Of a stretch of 64,000 nt of DNA, positions 1 to 10,228 are shown piece after piece. The DNA comes from Pantoea sp. IMH. GTDB lineage: Bacteria; Pseudomonadota; Gammaproteobacteria; Enterobacterales; Enterobacteriaceae. The notes below the pieces were generated by a model that saw only the letters and a program-made list of their open reading frames with translations, did not search any database and was not told where the DNA came from. Within the stretch, counting starts at the first letter, position 1. Every line of letters starts with the position of its first letter. Position numbers and translations under genes: made by a program. The DNA is taken from positions 124,001-188,000 of the forward strand of contig NZ_JFGT01000007.1 of assembly GCF_000599885.1 (NCBI RefSeq), read 5' to 3'.

Positions 1-1
1 G

Positions 2-346
2 GTTGAACAGCCGGTGATCAAAACCCGCGTCATTGATACGCCGGTTCGCTCAGGTCAGCAAATTTATGCCAGAAACTGCGATCTGATCGTGACCAACAGC
101 GTCAGCGCCGGGGCGGAGCTGATCGCCGATGGCAATATTCACGTCTACGGCATGATGCGTGGACGGGCGCTGGCGGGTGCCGGTGGCGATCGCGACTGTC
201 AGATCTTTTGTACCAGCTTGTCAGCTGAACTGGTCTCCGTTGCCGGAGAATACTGGATAATGGACCAGATACCCGCTGAATTTTTTGGAAAAGCGTCGCG
301 TCTTTTTTTAAAAGACGGCGCATTGACTATACAGACACTGAACTGA
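2..346 (+). CDS. minC: Septum site-determining protein MinC, C-terminal part (5' end outside window)
   Basis: Open from the first bases in the frame starting at base 2; only about 114 C-terminal residues are present. They form the beta-helical MinC_C domain that binds MinD and FtsZ, with the typical glycine-rich turns ([27 protein letters not shown]). MinC inhibits Z-ring assembly away from midcell. It is followed 42 bp later by minD and minE on the same strand, the standard minCDE operon. A GTG at base 14 could be mistaken for a start, but the frame continues upstream beyond the window edge. Confidence 0.95.
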   Translation, partial: VEQPVIKTRVIDTPVRSGQQIYARNCDLIVTNSVSAGAELIADGNIHVYGMMRGRALAGAGGDRDCQIFCTSLSAELVSVAGEYWIMDQIPAEFFGKASRLFLKDGALTIQTLN

Positions 347-388
347 GCCAGGCTCACGAAGCCTTTCTTTTCTTAAGGAAATAATTAT

Positions 389-1201
389 ATGGCACGCATT
401 ATTGTTGTTACATCGGGTAAAGGAGGCGTGGGTAAGACCACGTCCAGCGCGGCCATCGCTACCGGTTTAGCCCAGAAAGGTAAAAAAACGGTTGTGATCG
501 ATTTCGATATCGGTCTCCGTAACCTGGATTTGATTATGGGCTGTGAACGCCGTGTGGTTTACGACTTTGTTAATGTCATTCAGGGTGATGCCACACTGAA
601 CCAGGCGCTGATTAAAGACAAGCGAACCGAGAATCTGTTTATTCTTCCCGCTTCGCAGACGCGTGACAAAGATGCTCTGACCCGTGAAGGCGTGGAGAAA
701 GTGCTTAACGATCTGGGCACGATGGCGTTTGATTTCATCGTCTGTGATTCACCGGCAGGGATCGAAACCGGCGCACTGATGGCGCTCTACTTTGCCGATG
801 AGGCGATTATCACCACCAACCCGGAAGTCTCATCAGTCCGGGATTCTGACCGTATTTTGGGTATTCTCTCCTCCAAGTCCCGTCGTGCTGAGAACAGCCA
901 GGAGCCGATTAAAGAACACCTGCTGCTTACCCGCTATAATCCGGGCCGCGTCAGCCGTGGCGATATGCTGAGCATGGAGGACGTGCTGGAGATACTGCGC
1001 ATTCCTCTTGCGGGCGTTATCCCGGAAGACCAGTCCGTACTGCGCGCGTCCAACCAGGGCGAACCGGTGATTCTGGATACAGAATCTGACGCCGGCAAAG
1101 CGTACGCCGACACCGTTGATCGTCTCCTCGGTGAAGAACGCCCTTTCCGCTTCATTGAAGAAGAGAAGAAGGGTTTCCTGAAACGCCTGTTTGGGGGATA
1201 A
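389..1201 (+). CDS. minD: Septum site-determining ATPase MinD
   Basis: 270 residues, the usual length. The deviant Walker A motif KGGVGKTT (residues 11-18) has both the signature and the P-loop lysines of the ParA/MinD family. The C-terminal amphipathic helix (FLKRLFGG) is the membrane-targeting sequence. MinD binds the inner membrane in its ATP form, recruits MinC and is released by MinE, giving pole-to-pole oscillation. The start ATG follows a good AAGGA site. It is second gene of minCDE, three bases before minE. Confidence 0.98.
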   Translation: MARIIVVTSGKGGVGKTTSSAAIATGLAQKGKKTVVIDFDIGLRNLDLIMGCERRVVYDFVNVIQGDATLNQALIKDKRTENLFILPASQTRDKDALTREGVEKVLNDLGTMAFDFIVCDSPAGIETGALMALYFADEAIITTNPEVSSVRDSDRILGILSSKSRRAENSQEPIKEHLLLTRYNPGRVSRGDMLSMEDVLEILRIPLAGVIPEDQSVLRASNQGEPVILDTESDAGKAYADTVDRLLGEERPFRFIEEEKKGFLKRLFGG

Positions 1202-1204
1202 ACC

Positions 1205-1474
1205 ATGGCCTTACTCGATTTCTTTTTATCCCGTAAAAAGAGCACAGCCAATATAGCCAAGGAACGGCTGCAGATCATCGTGGCAGAACGCCGGAGGGGC
1301 GACAGTGAGCCCCACTATCTGCCGCAGCTGAAAAGGGACATCCTGGAAGTGATCTGTAAATATGTCAAAATCGATCCGGAAATGCTGACCGTTAAGCTGG
1401 ACCAGAAAGATGATGATATTTCGATTCTGGAGCTGAATGTGACGCTGCCGGAGGCGGAAGAAGCACCAAAATGA
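1205..1474 (+). CDS. minE: Cell division topological specificity factor MinE
   Basis: 89 residues. The N-terminal [12 protein letters not shown] segment is the membrane-binding and MinD-contacting part; the C-terminal half is the dimerising topological-specificity domain. MinE stimulates MinD ATPase and confines MinC to the poles. It starts three bases after the minD stop, so translation is probably coupled. It is the last gene of minCDE and converges on rnd. Confidence 0.98.
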   Translation: MALLDFFLSRKKSTANIAKERLQIIVAERRRGDSEPHYLPQLKRDILEVICKYVKIDPEMLTVKLDQKDDDISILELNVTLPEAEEAPK

Positions 1475-1492
1475 TCGATAGTTGCGGCTGAT

Positions 1493-1517
1493 TTTCCCCT
1501 GCGCACCGCAGGGGAAA
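1493..1517. terminator. Hairpin between convergent minE and rnd
   Basis: A perfect 11-bp stem (TTTCCCCTGCG / CGCAGGGGAAA) with a CAC loop, between the minE stop and the rnd stop. It lacks a long T-run on either side, so it may act weakly in both directions or simply protect 3' ends. Confidence 0.6.
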
Positions 1518-1524
1518 CCGTCAC

Positions 1525-2646
1525 TTATCCTGCTCTCAGAATTCCGGCAATGCCTTCACTCAGCAGTTCGCCCCGCCATCCGTCGATCAGCTCCGGCTTT
1601 TTATTACGCGGCTTGAGGTTCCAGTGCCAGCTCAGCAGCTGATTAATCTGGCGACGCGAGGCCAGCAGTTCCTGGCTGACGCCATTTTTCTCTGCCGCTT
1701 CTGCCACCAGCGCTTTCAGCGCCTTGAAGACTTTTTTGTAATCAGGATGATCGATCAGGTTCGCGATCGGCCCGGGCAGCTCGCTTTCATCCAGGGCGTT
1801 CGCCTGTGCCACCAGCTCCACCAGCGTTTTGCCGTGAAAACGGATCTCCTGTCCCGGTAATCCCAGATGGTCCAGCTCGCCCAGCGATCCTGGCAAGTAG
1901 CGCGCCACCTTCCACAGGTTCTCTTCACGTACCACAAAATTGACCGCCATATCTTTTTCACGTGCGAAGGCGAGTCGCCAGGCGGCCAGCAAACGCAGCG
2001 CGGCAAGCTGCCGGGGGCGAAGCTGCCAGGCGTTAGTGATATCGCGATAAGCCTCTTCCGGTGCCACCACAACCTGGCGGCGCTGACACAGCAGGCTGCA
2101 CTCGTTGAGCGCGGCAGCGATTCTGCCGGAGGCTTGCGCCTCAGCCATCAGTTTCTGCGCTATCGGCAGCAGATAATAAACATCGGCGGCGGCGTACTCG
2201 CACTGCCGCTCAGTCAGCGGGCGAGCGAGCCAGTCCGTACGGGATTCGCTTTTATCCAGCGTGATGCCGGTAAAAGAGGCCACAATGGTGGCAAATCCGC
2301 ATGACAGCGGACGGCCCGTAAAGGCAGCCAGAATTTGTGTGTCGATCATCGGCGCCGGCAGTACGCCATATTCATGCAGAAACACCTCGAGATCTTCACT
2401 TCCAGCATGAAGGAATTTGATCACATTCTGATCGAGTAACAGCTCACGAAACGGGGTCCAGTCGGTAATGGGCAGAGGATCGATCAGGGAGATTTGCTCA
2501 CCATCGTAAAGCTGGATCAGACCGAGGCGGGGATAATAGGTACGCGTACGGACAAATTCGGTATCCAGCGCCAGCGCCGGAACCTGACGGGCAGCCTGGC
2601 ACACATCGGCCAGTGCCTCGTTGGTGGTTATCATGGTGTAATTCAA
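1525..2646 (-). CDS. rnd: Ribonuclease D
   Basis: 373 residues from a TTG start at 2646 (preceded by GAGGA), which matches the family N-terminus (LNYTMITTNEAL); E. coli rnd also uses TTG. The 3'-5' exonuclease domain has the DEDDy residues (ALDTEFV near residue 25, YAAADVYYL near 185), followed by an HRDC domain. RNase D trims the 3' ends of tRNA precursors and other small stable RNAs. It is transcribed away from fadD and converges on minE. A longer reading from an upstream ATG adds residues not seen in the family. Confidence 0.95.
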   Translation of the reverse strand: MNYTMITTNEALADVCQAARQVPALALDTEFVRTRTYYPRLGLIQLYDGEQISLIDPLPITDWTPFRELLLDQNVIKFLHAGSEDLEVFLHEYGVLPAPMIDTQILAAFTGRPLSCGFATIVASFTGITLDKSESRTDWLARPLTERQCEYAAADVYYLLPIAQKLMAEAQASGRIAAALNECSLLCQRRQVVVAPEEAYRDITNAWQLRPRQLAALRLLAAWRLAFAREKDMAVNFVVREENLWKVARYLPGSLGELDHLGLPGQEIRFHGKTLVELVAQANALDESELPGPIANLIDHPDYKKVFKALKALVAEAAEKNGVSQELLASRRQINQLLSWHWNLKPRNKKPELIDGWRGELLSEGIAGILRAG

Positions 2647-2685
2647 AATGATCCTCTCGCTGTGGCGTTTACCGCCGCAGTCCAA

Positions 2686-2710
2686 TAAAAACGCCGGAAG
2701 TGCCGGCGTT
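2686..2710 (-). terminator. Terminator of fadD
   Basis: An 8-bp stem AACGCCGG / CCGGCGTT with a 5-nt loop, followed on the minus strand by a run of five T. It lies 30 bp after the fadD stop and just upstream of rnd. Confidence 0.75.
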
Positions 2711-2740
2711 GTCGTTATTTTTTAGCAGAACGGCTGAGCG

Positions 2741-4423
2741 TCAGGTGGCGTTTGCCGCCCCGCTTGCTTCGTCGCGCAGTTCACGGCGCAGGATCTTGCC
2801 CACGTTAGTTTTGGGTAATTCGCTGCGGAACTCCACAACTCTGGGGATTTTATAGCCCGTCAGGTGCTTTTTGCAGTGGGCGATAAGCTCTTCCTGCGTC
2901 AGCGATTCGTCTTTCTTCACCACGCAGATTTTGACCGTTTCGCCCGAAATCTCATTAGGCACACCCACGGCGGCCGCCTCACGCACCTTCGGATGCTGCA
3001 TCAGCACATCTTCGATTTCATTAGGATAAACGTTGAAACCCGACACCAGAATCATATCTTTTTTACGATCGATAATGCGGATAAACCCTTGCCCGTCAAC
3101 GGTAACAATATCGCCGCTCTGAAGCCATCCATTTTTCAGCACTTCATCGGTGGCAGCCGGCTGCTGCCAGTAGCCCGTCATCACCTGAGGCCCTTTGATG
3201 CAGAGCTCGCCCGGATCTCCCTCGGCAACTTCATTTCCTGCCTCATCCACCAGCATAATGTCGGTGGAGGGAACCGGAAGGCCGATGCTGCCGCTGTGAT
3301 AGCGAATATCGTAAGGATTGACGGAAACCAGCGGCGAACACTCCGTCAGACCATAGCCTTCCAGCAGATAGTGCCCGGTCAGTTTTTCCCAGCGTTCAGC
3401 AACGGCTTTCTGTACCGCCATCCCGCCACCGGCTGAGAGCGTCAGGCTTGAGAAATCCAGTTTAGTAAACTCCGCATCGTTCAGTAGCGCGTTAAAGAGC
3501 GTGTTCACTCCCGTGATAGCGGTAAAGCGGTGCTTTGCCAGCTCTTTGACCAGCGCCGGAATATCGCGGGGATTGGTGATCAGCAGATTTGTCCCGCCAA
3601 GATCGATAAACAGCATACAGTTTACCGTCAGCGCGAAGATATGGTAGAGCGGTAGCGCTGTCACAACCAGCTCTTTCCCCTCTTTCAGCAGTGAACCATA
3701 GGTCGCTTTGGTCTGTTCGAGATTTGCCTGCATATTCCGGTGCGTCAGCATCGCCCCTTTGGCGACGCCGGTCGTACCGCCGGTATATTGCAGAAACGCC
3801 AGGTCATCGTTACTGATCTCCGGACGGACATACTGCATCTCATACCCTTTTTGCAGCGCGCTGCGAAAAGAGAGCGCATCCGGCAGATGATACTTGGGTA
3901 TCATGCGTTTGATATATTTGACCACAAAATTGACCAGCGTGCCTTTGGCCGGCGAAAGCTGATCGCCGAGGCGGGTCAGAATGACATGCTCTACTTTGGT
4001 CTTTGCCACCACCTTTTCCAGTGTGTGGGCGAAGTTGGAGACGATGACGATAGCGCTGGCGCCGCTATCATTAAGCTGGTGCTCCAGCTCCCGTGGGGTA
4101 TAAAGCGGGTTAACGTTTACCACGATCATGCCGGCACGAAGTATGCCAAACAGAGCGATCGGATACTGCAACAGGTTCGGCATCATCAGGGCGACGCGAT
4201 CGCCTTTTTTCAGCCCCAGCCCCTGCTGAAGGTAAGCGGCAAAGGCGCGACTGCGCTCTTCCAGCTTACGAAAGGTCATTGCCTGGCCCATATTGATAAA
4301 GGCTGGCCGGTCAGCGTAGCGCGAAGCGGCCTGTTCAAACAGCTCGATAAGCGATGAGTAGCGGTCAGCATCAATTTCAGCCGGGACATCGGCAGGGTAA
4401 CGGTTTAACCAGACCTTATTCAA
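2741..4423 (-). CDS. fadD: Long-chain fatty acid--CoA ligase FadD
   Basis: 560 residues from a TTG start at 4423 with a GAGGTG site upstream; an ATG at 4456 would add 11 residues not found in the family, and E. coli fadD also starts with TTG. The AMP-binding motif [14 protein letters not shown] (near residue 213) and the fatty-acyl-CoA synthetase signature ([14 protein letters not shown]...[10 protein letters not shown]) are intact. It activates exogenous long-chain fatty acids at the inner membrane while pulling them through FadL, feeding beta-oxidation and FadR regulation. A FadR-like operator lies about 70 bp upstream. Confidence 0.97.
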   Translation of the reverse strand: MNKVWLNRYPADVPAEIDADRYSSLIELFEQAASRYADRPAFINMGQAMTFRKLEERSRAFAAYLQQGLGLKKGDRVALMMPNLLQYPIALFGILRAGMIVVNVNPLYTPRELEHQLNDSGASAIVIVSNFAHTLEKVVAKTKVEHVILTRLGDQLSPAKGTLVNFVVKYIKRMIPKYHLPDALSFRSALQKGYEMQYVRPEISNDDLAFLQYTGGTTGVAKGAMLTHRNMQANLEQTKATYGSLLKEGKELVVTALPLYHIFALTVNCMLFIDLGGTNLLITNPRDIPALVKELAKHRFTAITGVNTLFNALLNDAEFTKLDFSSLTLSAGGGMAVQKAVAERWEKLTGHYLLEGYGLTECSPLVSVNPYDIRYHSGSIGLPVPSTDIMLVDEAGNEVAEGDPGELCIKGPQVMTGYWQQPAATDEVLKNGWLQSGDIVTVDGQGFIRIIDRKKDMILVSGFNVYPNEIEDVLMQHPKVREAAAVGVPNEISGETVKICVVKKDESLTQEELIAHCKKHLTGYKIPRVVEFRSELPKTNVGKILRRELRDEASGAANAT

Positions 4424-4493
4424 GGAAGCACCTCGGAAACTATTATTTGTTGTCATCGCAGCCTCTGCCGAACGCTTTTGTTAACATTATTTT

Positions 4494-4510
4494 AACTCAG
4501 CGTACCAGTT
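4494..4510 (-). promoter_or_regulatory. Candidate FadR operator of fadD
   Basis: On the minus strand the bases read AACTGGTACGCTGAGTT. This fits the FadR pattern with CTGGT-YCG-GTT and is close to the E. coli fadD operator as I remember it. FadR represses fadD until long-chain acyl-CoA binds it. Position is 71-87 bp upstream of the fadD start codon, a plausible promoter overlap. Confidence 0.5.
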
Positions 4511-4575
4511 TGCTCATTTCAGCGTTAAGAGGTTGCGAAGCAAATCACTAAAAATCATCCCATCCTGGGATCCCA

Positions 4576-4615
4576 GATAAAAAATAACCCGACGACTGAG
4601 AACCAGCCGCCGGGT
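4576..4615 (-). terminator. Terminator of yeaY
   Basis: On the minus strand a stem ACCCGGCG / CGTCGGGT with a 14-nt loop is followed by TTATTTTTT. It sits 18 bp after the yeaY stop codon. An adjacent CTGGGATCCCAG palindrome is at 4565-4576. Confidence 0.7.
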
Positions 4616-4632
4616 CATAATGTCAGTCTGCG

Positions 4633-5229
4633 TTATTCTGTCAGAATCGTTTGTACCTGTGCCGGGCCGGGAGCGTAGTAGCCAAACGGCGGTGGTCCCC
4701 AGTAGCCACCATAATGGCGGCCTCGCGGTGGGCCATACCAGATCCAGGGATCGAGAGGCTGCGGCGGCGAGACAATCTGCTGGGTAAGATGCCAGCGCTG
4801 ATAGCCCGTCACGCTGACCGTCACAAAGTTATAGGCCGCCTGACCGATTTCCCCTTTTTCCACGCCTTTAATCGGGCCGACTACCGTCACGATTTTGTCG
4901 GTGAAGTCCACTGGATCGGCGAAACCGTTAATATCCGCATAGATACGTCCAATAGAAGGTGTGCCAAGGATCGGCCTGGCACTGCTGTCGAGCTGCATCG
5001 CGGCAATTTCAAGCCGCGTCATCCCGTTCTTGTTTACGACGCTGATGACCTTACCGCCGAAACGCGACTCCTGACCGATATAGAGCTGTGGCGCGTTAAG
5101 CACCCTCACCAGATCCTGCTGCGGCGCGGGCGAAGTACCTTTCACCGAGTCGGGCACACTCACACAGCCGGAAAGCAGCGTGGAAGCGAGCAGCAGACAA
5201 CTTAACTGCAGTAAAAAACGTTTATGCAT
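4633..5229 (-). CDS. yeaY: Slp-family outer membrane lipoprotein YeaY
   Basis: 198 residues from ATG 5229. The signal peptide ends in a lipobox (LLSGC, Cys near residue 21), giving an acylated N-terminal cysteine. The rest matches the Slp/YeaY family, which sits in the outer membrane and is linked to stress and stationary phase; the exact function is unknown. The C-terminus is rich in glycine, proline and tyrosine ([16 protein letters not shown]). A longer reading from 5313 would hide the signal peptide. It lies 50 bp after tsaB on the same strand. Confidence 0.92.
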   Translation of the reverse strand: MHKRFLLQLSCLLLASTLLSGCVSVPDSVKGTSPAPQQDLVRVLNAPQLYIGQESRFGGKVISVVNKNGMTRLEIAAMQLDSSARPILGTPSIGRIYADINGFADPVDFTDKIVTVVGPIKGVEKGEIGQAAYNFVTVSVTGYQRWHLTQQIVSPPQPLDPWIWYGPPRGRHYGGYWGPPPFGYYAPGPAQVQTILTE

Positions 5230-5279
5230 AGTGTTCTCCCAGGGACTGATTATTGGACTCCGGGCACGATAATAAGTTG

Positions 5280-5987
5280 CTATGCCTGCTCCCGCCCGGG
5301 CAATTTTTTCCATGCCACTTCATTACGCAGATAGGTGGGTTCAGCCTGTTCGACGGCGACGGTTTTCCCACTGGCCAGCGCGGCTACCGCCAGCGGCAGC
5401 ATATCTTCCGCACAGGGCAGTTCCACTGTTGTCGGCTGAAGATCAAGATGGCTGCTCTCAGCCAGTTGTGGCCAGGCTTTCCAGCCCGTACCAACCATGG
5501 CCCACTGGCCGGAGAGCTGGCTCATGCGCGCCTGAGCGGCCTCCGGTTTCAGCACCGCCTCACTCGCTTCGCCCTGCCAGACGCCGCGTTCATCGCGCTG
5601 ATACTCAGCCCAGTAAACTTCGCCCATACGCGCATCAATCGCCGCGAGAACCCGCGTGGCGCCCTGAAGTCGCCACGCGCCTTCCGCCATGGTTTTCAGC
5701 GTGGATACGCCAATCATCGGCAGGCCAGCGCCCAGCGCCAGCCCCTGGGCAATGCCGATGCCGATGCGCACGCCGGTAAAGCTACCCGGTCCCTGGCCAA
5801 AAGCGAGCGCATCCAGTCCGGTCAGCGCAAGCTGGCCCTCGCGGAGTATCTCCTGCACCAGCGGCAGGATGCGCTGCGTGTGTTCGCGGGCGCAAAGCTC
5901 AAAATGGGCCGTCACCTTATTTTCATTCAGCAGCGCCACCGAGCAGGCTTCGGTCGCCGTATCAATAGCTAAAATTCGCGTGGACAT
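5280..5987 (-). CDS. tsaB: tRNA threonylcarbamoyladenosine biosynthesis protein TsaB
   Basis: 235 residues from ATG 5987 with a GAGGTGAG site. The N-terminus [19 protein letters not shown] is the ASKHA-fold start typical of TsaB (YeaZ). TsaB is the non-catalytic partner of TsaD in making t6A37 on ANN-decoding tRNAs, together with TsaC and TsaE. It is downstream of yoaA and upstream of yeaY on the minus strand, as in E. coli. The open frame extends 13 codons further up but without a ribosome site. Confidence 0.96.
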   Translation of the reverse strand: MSTRILAIDTATEACSVALLNENKVTAHFELCAREHTQRILPLVQEILREGQLALTGLDALAFGQGPGSFTGVRIGIGIAQGLALGAGLPMIGVSTLKTMAEGAWRLQGATRVLAAIDARMGEVYWAEYQRDERGVWQGEASEAVLKPEAAQARMSQLSGQWAMVGTGWKAWPQLAESSHLDLQPTTVELPCAEDMLPLAVAALASGKTVAVEQAEPTYLRNEVAWKKLPGREQA

Positions 5988-6044
5988 ACTCACCTCTGGC
6001 GGGAGAAAAATTTCGGCGCGCAGCATAGCATACTGCTCGCCGGA

Positions 6045-7955
6045 TTACTGCTCTGCCTGCGGCCTCAGAAAGGCGACAGCCCGTTCGATGTCCCGGGTGC
6101 GTGGCGTGGGCGGCAAACTGTTGAGGAAGACGGCGCCGTAAGGCCGCATGACCAGACGATTATCACAGATCACCAGAACACCGCGATCGTCCACATCGCG
6201 GATTAAGCGTCCAACACCCTGCTTAAGCGTAATCACCGCATCCGGAAGCTGCACTTCATCAAAAGGATCGCCGCCGCGCAGTTTGCAATCTTCCATCCTG
6301 GCTTTCAGCAGCGGATCGTCCGGCGAGGTAAAGGGCAGCTTATCGATAATAACCAGCGACAGGAGATCGCCGCGCACATCCACCCCTTCCCAGAAGCTGC
6401 TCGTGGCCACCAGCAGCGCGTTGCCTGCCGCGATAAACTGCTTGAGTAATTGCCCCTTACTGGTTTCGCCCTGTAACAGAACAGGCAGCGTCAGCGACGC
6501 CCGGAATTCCGCCGCCAGCTCCCGCATCATCTTATGGGAGGTGCAGAGGAAAAAGCAGCGGCCATTGTTCGCTTCTATCAGCGGCAATAGCATGCGCGCC
6601 ATTTGTCGTGCGCCGTCGGGCTGATTGGGCGCCGGCAGGTTACGCGGCACGCAGAGCAGCGCCTGGCTGGCGAAGTCAAAGGGGCTGTTAAGGATCAACG
6701 TCTTCGCCTTCGTCACGCCCAGCCGTTCGACGAAATGCGTCATCTGTTCGTTTACCGCCAGCGTGGCCGAGGTAAAAATCCAGCTTGCCGGCCTTTCATC
6801 CATCACTTCCCGAAAACGTTCGGAGACAGAGAGCGGCGTCAGCGCCAGCACAAAGTGACGGGAGTTGCACTCATACCAGTAGCTGAAACCGGGCTGCGAG
6901 ACATCCTTCAGCCGTTTCAGACGTCCGCGATAAAGCGCCGCGCGTTCAAACGCCGCATCCAGCAGGGCTGAGCGACCCAGCGACATTTTCGCCACGTCGT
7001 AGCAAAGCTCCAGGGCATCATCAAGCAGCGTCAGCGCCCGTTGAATGGTGGGATTACTGAGCAGTTCGCGCAGGTTGCCGCGAAAGCCGGGATCGCCCAG
7101 CGCCAGGCGAAAATCCTGTGCGCACTGCGCCAGACGGTCGGCGGACTTTTGTAACTGCTGCACATCACGCACCTCGGTGCGGTAAGCGATAATGATATCT
7201 TTGGCGAGATCGCCTAGCTGCTTGCTGGAGAGCTGCTGGCCGAAATACTGGCTGGCGATGTCCGGCACCTGGTGCGCTTCATCAAAGATCATCACGTCCG
7301 CATCGGGAATGAGTTCGGCGAAGCCACTCTCTTTGACCACCATATCGGCGAGGAAAAGATGATGGTTAACCACAATCACATCGGCATCCATCGCCTTGCG
7401 GCGCGCCTTCACCACAAAACAGTCCTGATAGAGCGGGCAGTCGCTGCCCAGGCAGTTATCGTTGGTGCTGGTCACCAGCGGCCAGATGGTGCTGTCTTCG
7501 GCAACGCCGCCGCAGGTGCTGATATCACCATCAACGGTTTCCCCCGCCCAGCCGCGCAGATGCACCAGATCGCTCATCGCCTGCGCCACCAGCTCTCCCC
7601 CCGCCATCGACTGCTGTTCCAGACGCTCCAGGCAGAGATAGTTTGACCTGCCTTTCAGCAGCGCCAGCGTACCCTTAAAATTGAGCGCACGCGCCACGGT
7701 CGGCAGATCCCGACTGTAAAGCTGATCCTGCAACGCTTTCGAACCCGTTGAGACAATCACTTTTTTGCCGGATCGCAACGCTGGTGCCAGATAAGCGTAA
7801 GTTTTACCGGTGCCGGTGCCAGCTTCAACGACCAGCTCCCGCTTGTCGGCTATCGCTTCACTCACCGCATCAGCCATCTGCCGCTGCGGTTCACGCGGTT
7901 TAAAGCCCGGAATGGCCAGCGCCAGCGCGCCGTCTGCTGCAAAATCGTCTGCCAC
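6045..7955 (-). CDS. yoaA: DinG-family ATP-dependent DNA helicase YoaA
   Basis: 636 residues, the same length as E. coli YoaA. Walker A is AGTGTGKT (near residue 45) and the DEAH box is in MIFDEAHQVPD. Four cysteines between these motifs (near residues 105-180, including CLGSDCPLYQDC) would hold the 4Fe-4S cluster of XPD-like helicases. In E. coli YoaA works with the polymerase III chi subunit in tolerance of replication-blocking damage. The gene is 57 bp upstream of tsaB and probably cotranscribed with it. Confidence 0.95.
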   Translation of the reverse strand: MADDFAADGALALAIPGFKPREPQRQMADAVSEAIADKRELVVEAGTGTGKTYAYLAPALRSGKKVIVSTGSKALQDQLYSRDLPTVARALNFKGTLALLKGRSNYLCLERLEQQSMAGGELVAQAMSDLVHLRGWAGETVDGDISTCGGVAEDSTIWPLVTSTNDNCLGSDCPLYQDCFVVKARRKAMDADVIVVNHHLFLADMVVKESGFAELIPDADVMIFDEAHQVPDIASQYFGQQLSSKQLGDLAKDIIIAYRTEVRDVQQLQKSADRLAQCAQDFRLALGDPGFRGNLRELLSNPTIQRALTLLDDALELCYDVAKMSLGRSALLDAAFERAALYRGRLKRLKDVSQPGFSYWYECNSRHFVLALTPLSVSERFREVMDERPASWIFTSATLAVNEQMTHFVERLGVTKAKTLILNSPFDFASQALLCVPRNLPAPNQPDGARQMARMLLPLIEANNGRCFFLCTSHKMMRELAAEFRASLTLPVLLQGETSKGQLLKQFIAAGNALLVATSSFWEGVDVRGDLLSLVIIDKLPFTSPDDPLLKARMEDCKLRGGDPFDEVQLPDAVITLKQGVGRLIRDVDDRGVLVICDNRLVMRPYGAVFLNSLPPTPRTRDIERAVAFLRPQAEQ

Positions 7956-8087
7956 ACACCCTCACCACAGAATAGAAAACACTGTAATTATGTCAGTATC
8001 CGGCGCCTCACTCCACCCTTTAGGTGACAGCCCGGACGAATCTGTGCCAGGCTAGCGGCAAAATTTTTCGCTACAGATGAGGGAAGT

Positions 8088-8432
8088 ATGACTATTGAAC
8101 GTCTCGATCCAGAACACCGTATGTCGGAAGCGGTGGTGCATAACGACACCATCTACTACACCAGCGTGCCTGAGAATCTGGATGAGGATGCCGAAGCGCA
8201 GACGGCCAATGCGCTCGCCGTTATCGACCGCGTGCTGACTCGCCTGGGTTCAGATAAGCGCCGCATTCTCGACGCCACAATTTTTCTGGTTCATAAAGAA
8301 GATTTTCCGGCGATGAATCGCGCCTGGGACGCCTGGGTTTCCCCCGGCAATGCGCCGGTCCGCTGTACGGTGCAGGCGGGACTGATGAAGCCGGAGTATC
8401 TGGTGGAAATTAAGATCGTCGCGGCGAAGTAA
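8088..8432 (+). CDS. yoaB: RidA-family protein YoaB
   Basis: 114 residues. It matches the RidA/YjgF superfamily, with the substrate-pocket region RCTVQAGLMKPEYLVEIKIVA at the C-terminus. RidA proteins hydrolyse reactive enamine/imine intermediates; the substrate of the YoaB subgroup is not established. A GAGGGAAGT site precedes the ATG. It is divergent from yoaA and convergent with yoaH. E. coli yoaC, which would follow, is absent. Confidence 0.93.
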   Translation: MTIERLDPEHRMSEAVVHNDTIYYTSVPENLDEDAEAQTANALAVIDRVLTRLGSDKRRILDATIFLVHKEDFPAMNRAWDAWVSPGNAPVRCTVQAGLMKPEYLVEIKIVAAK

Positions 8433-8512
8433 ATGTTTGGGTGGCAGACAGCAGAAGGTCTGCCACGAAAGGCGTGAGGGCTTACTGGCCCGGATTTTGT
8501 TGGCGAGGCGGC

Positions 8513-8752
8513 TTAATAATCGTCCTCTGCATCCTCATCCGGATAGGTCTTGTATTCCGTGACGGACTCTTCCTCTTCTTCTTCATCCTCGAAGCGGGCC
8601 GGGATCATTTCGCCGGTGTGCGTTTCGCGAATTTCCGCCGCCACCAGCTGGATAGCCTCTCCGCTGCTCATCCCTTCCGCCATCAGCGTCTGGATGCGTT
8701 CAACGGCCAGCTGTTGCTGTTCGTAAGTCAGTGCCGGTAAACCTGTAATCAT
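8513..8752 (-). CDS. yoaH: UPF0181 protein YoaH
   Basis: 79 residues. The first 55 match YoaH ([35 protein letters not shown]). The E. coli protein ends near residue 59; here a very acidic tail follows ([25 protein letters not shown]). Function is unknown. It is divergent from pabB. Confidence 0.92.
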   Translation of the reverse strand: MITGLPALTYEQQQLAVERIQTLMAEGMSSGEAIQLVAAEIRETHTGEMIPARFEDEEEEEESVTEYKTYPDEDAEDDY

Positions 8753-8863
8753 AAAAACTCCTGCAACGATTGCGGGGATTATTCCCCGCGTAACAAACAG
8801 ATGCCAGCAGCGGAAAAGTATGCCAGGCTTGCAGCCAGTTACCGTCCAGACCTGCTGAGCACC

Positions 8864-10228
8864 ATGCTACCTGTTTATTATCCTCTTGAGTATACGCCTG
8901 ACGCCTTAAGGAATCTCTTCGCCCGCGTTGCCGCGCATCCCTGGGCAATGCTGCTTGATTCCGGCTTTGCTGACCACAGCGATAATCGTTTCGATATTAT
9001 GGTCGCCGACCCGGTCGCGACGCTGGTTACCCGAGGTGATACCACCGTTGTCACAAAGGACGGCCTGGTATCGGAGAGCAGTGACGATCCGCTGCGCCTT
9101 CTTGACCAGCTCTTAAGCCAGACTGAGATGCAGGCCGCGCCTCATCCCGATCTGCCCTTTCAGGGCGGTGCGGTCGGCTTGTTTGGCTACGACCTGGGGC
9201 GCAGGTTTGAAAAACTCCCTCAGATTGCCATGCCCGATCTTACTACGCCGGATATGGCCGTTGGCATCTACGACTGGGCGCTTATTGCCGACCATCACCG
9301 CCAGACGCTGACGCTGGTTGCGCAGGACGGGCCTTCTTCCCGTCTTGCATGGCTGAACAGCCTTGCTGAACCGGCGCCGGTTGCGCCATTCAGGCTGACC
9401 CGGCCGTGGCAGTCAAATATGCGTCGCGAAGAGTATGGTGAAAAATTCCGCCGCGTTCAGCAGCACCTCCGTGCAGGAGACTGCTATCAAATCAACCTTG
9501 CCCAGCGATTTAGCGCGGGTTACCGCGGTGATGAATGGCAGGCCTATCTCACGCTGAGTGCACAAAATCGCGCGCCGTTCAGCGCCTTTATCAGGCTGCC
9601 GGAAAGTACCCTTCTCAGCCTGTCGCCGGAACGTTTTTTGAAAATGGAGAACGGGCATATCGAAACCCGGCCCATCAAGGGAACGCTCCCGCGCCTGGCC
9701 GATGCGGATGCTGACAGACTGCAGGCCGAAAAGCTGGCCCATTCGCCGAAAGATCGTGCGGAAAACGTGATGATTGTGGATCTGCTGCGTAACGATATAG
9801 GCCGCGTCGCCGTGCCGGGCAGTGTGCGCGTGCCCGAACTGTTTGTGGTGGAGCCTTTTCCGGCGGTCTATCATCTGGTCAGTACTATTACAGCAACGCT
9901 TAACCCTTCGCTGCACGCCTGCGATCTGCTGCGCGCCTGTTTTCCAGGCGGTTCCATTACCGGCGCGCCCAAGGTACGGGCAATGACGATCATTGATGAA
10001 CTGGAGCCGCATCGCCGTAACGCCTGGTGCGGCAGTATTGGCTACCTTAGCGTCTGTGGCCGGATGGACACCAGCATCACCATCCGTACGCTGACGGCGG
10101 AAAAAGGCGAGCTCTACTGCTCTGCTGGCGGCGGTATCGTAGCGGACAGCGTTGAAGAGGCCGAATATCAGGAAACCTTTGATAAGGTTAACCGCATTCT
10201 GCCCTGTCTGGAGGCGAGTCATGAGTGA
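8864..10228 (+). CDS. pabB: Aminodeoxychorismate synthase component I
   Basis: 454 residues from ATG 8864, which aligns with the family N-terminus and length. An in-frame ATG at 8801 adds 21 residues and follows a GC-rich hairpin with no ribosome site. The chorismate-binding motifs are present: PIKGT with the lysine that marks PabB rather than Trp[19 protein letters not shown] and [12 protein letters not shown]. With PabA it makes 4-amino-4-deoxychorismate for folate. The stop overlaps the nudL start by 8 bp. Confidence 0.95.
   Translation: MLPVYYPLEYTPDALRNLFARVAAHPWAMLLDSGFADHSDNRFDIMVADPVATLVTRGDTTVVTKDGLVSESSDDPLRLLDQLLSQTEMQAAPHPDLPFQGGAVGLFGYDLGRRFEKLPQIAMPDLTTPDMAVGIYDWALIADHHRQTLTLVAQDGPSSRLAWLNSLAEPAPVAPFRLTRPWQSNMRREEYGEKFRRVQQHLRAGDCYQINLAQRFSAGYRGDEWQAYLTLSAQNRAPFSAFIRLPESTLLSLSPERFLKMENGHIETRPIKGTLPRLADADADRLQAEKLAHSPKDRAENVMIVDLLRNDIGRVAVPGSVRVPELFVVEPFPAVYHLVSTITATLNPSLHACDLLRACFPGGSITGAPKVRAMTIIDELEPHRRNAWCGSIGYLSVCGRMDTSITIRTLTAEKGELYCSAGGGIVADSVEEAEYQETFDKVNRILPCLEASHE

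Noticed and set aside
8801-8863. N-terminal extension of pabB
   Set aside because: No ribosome site, and the extra 21 residues are absent from the family.
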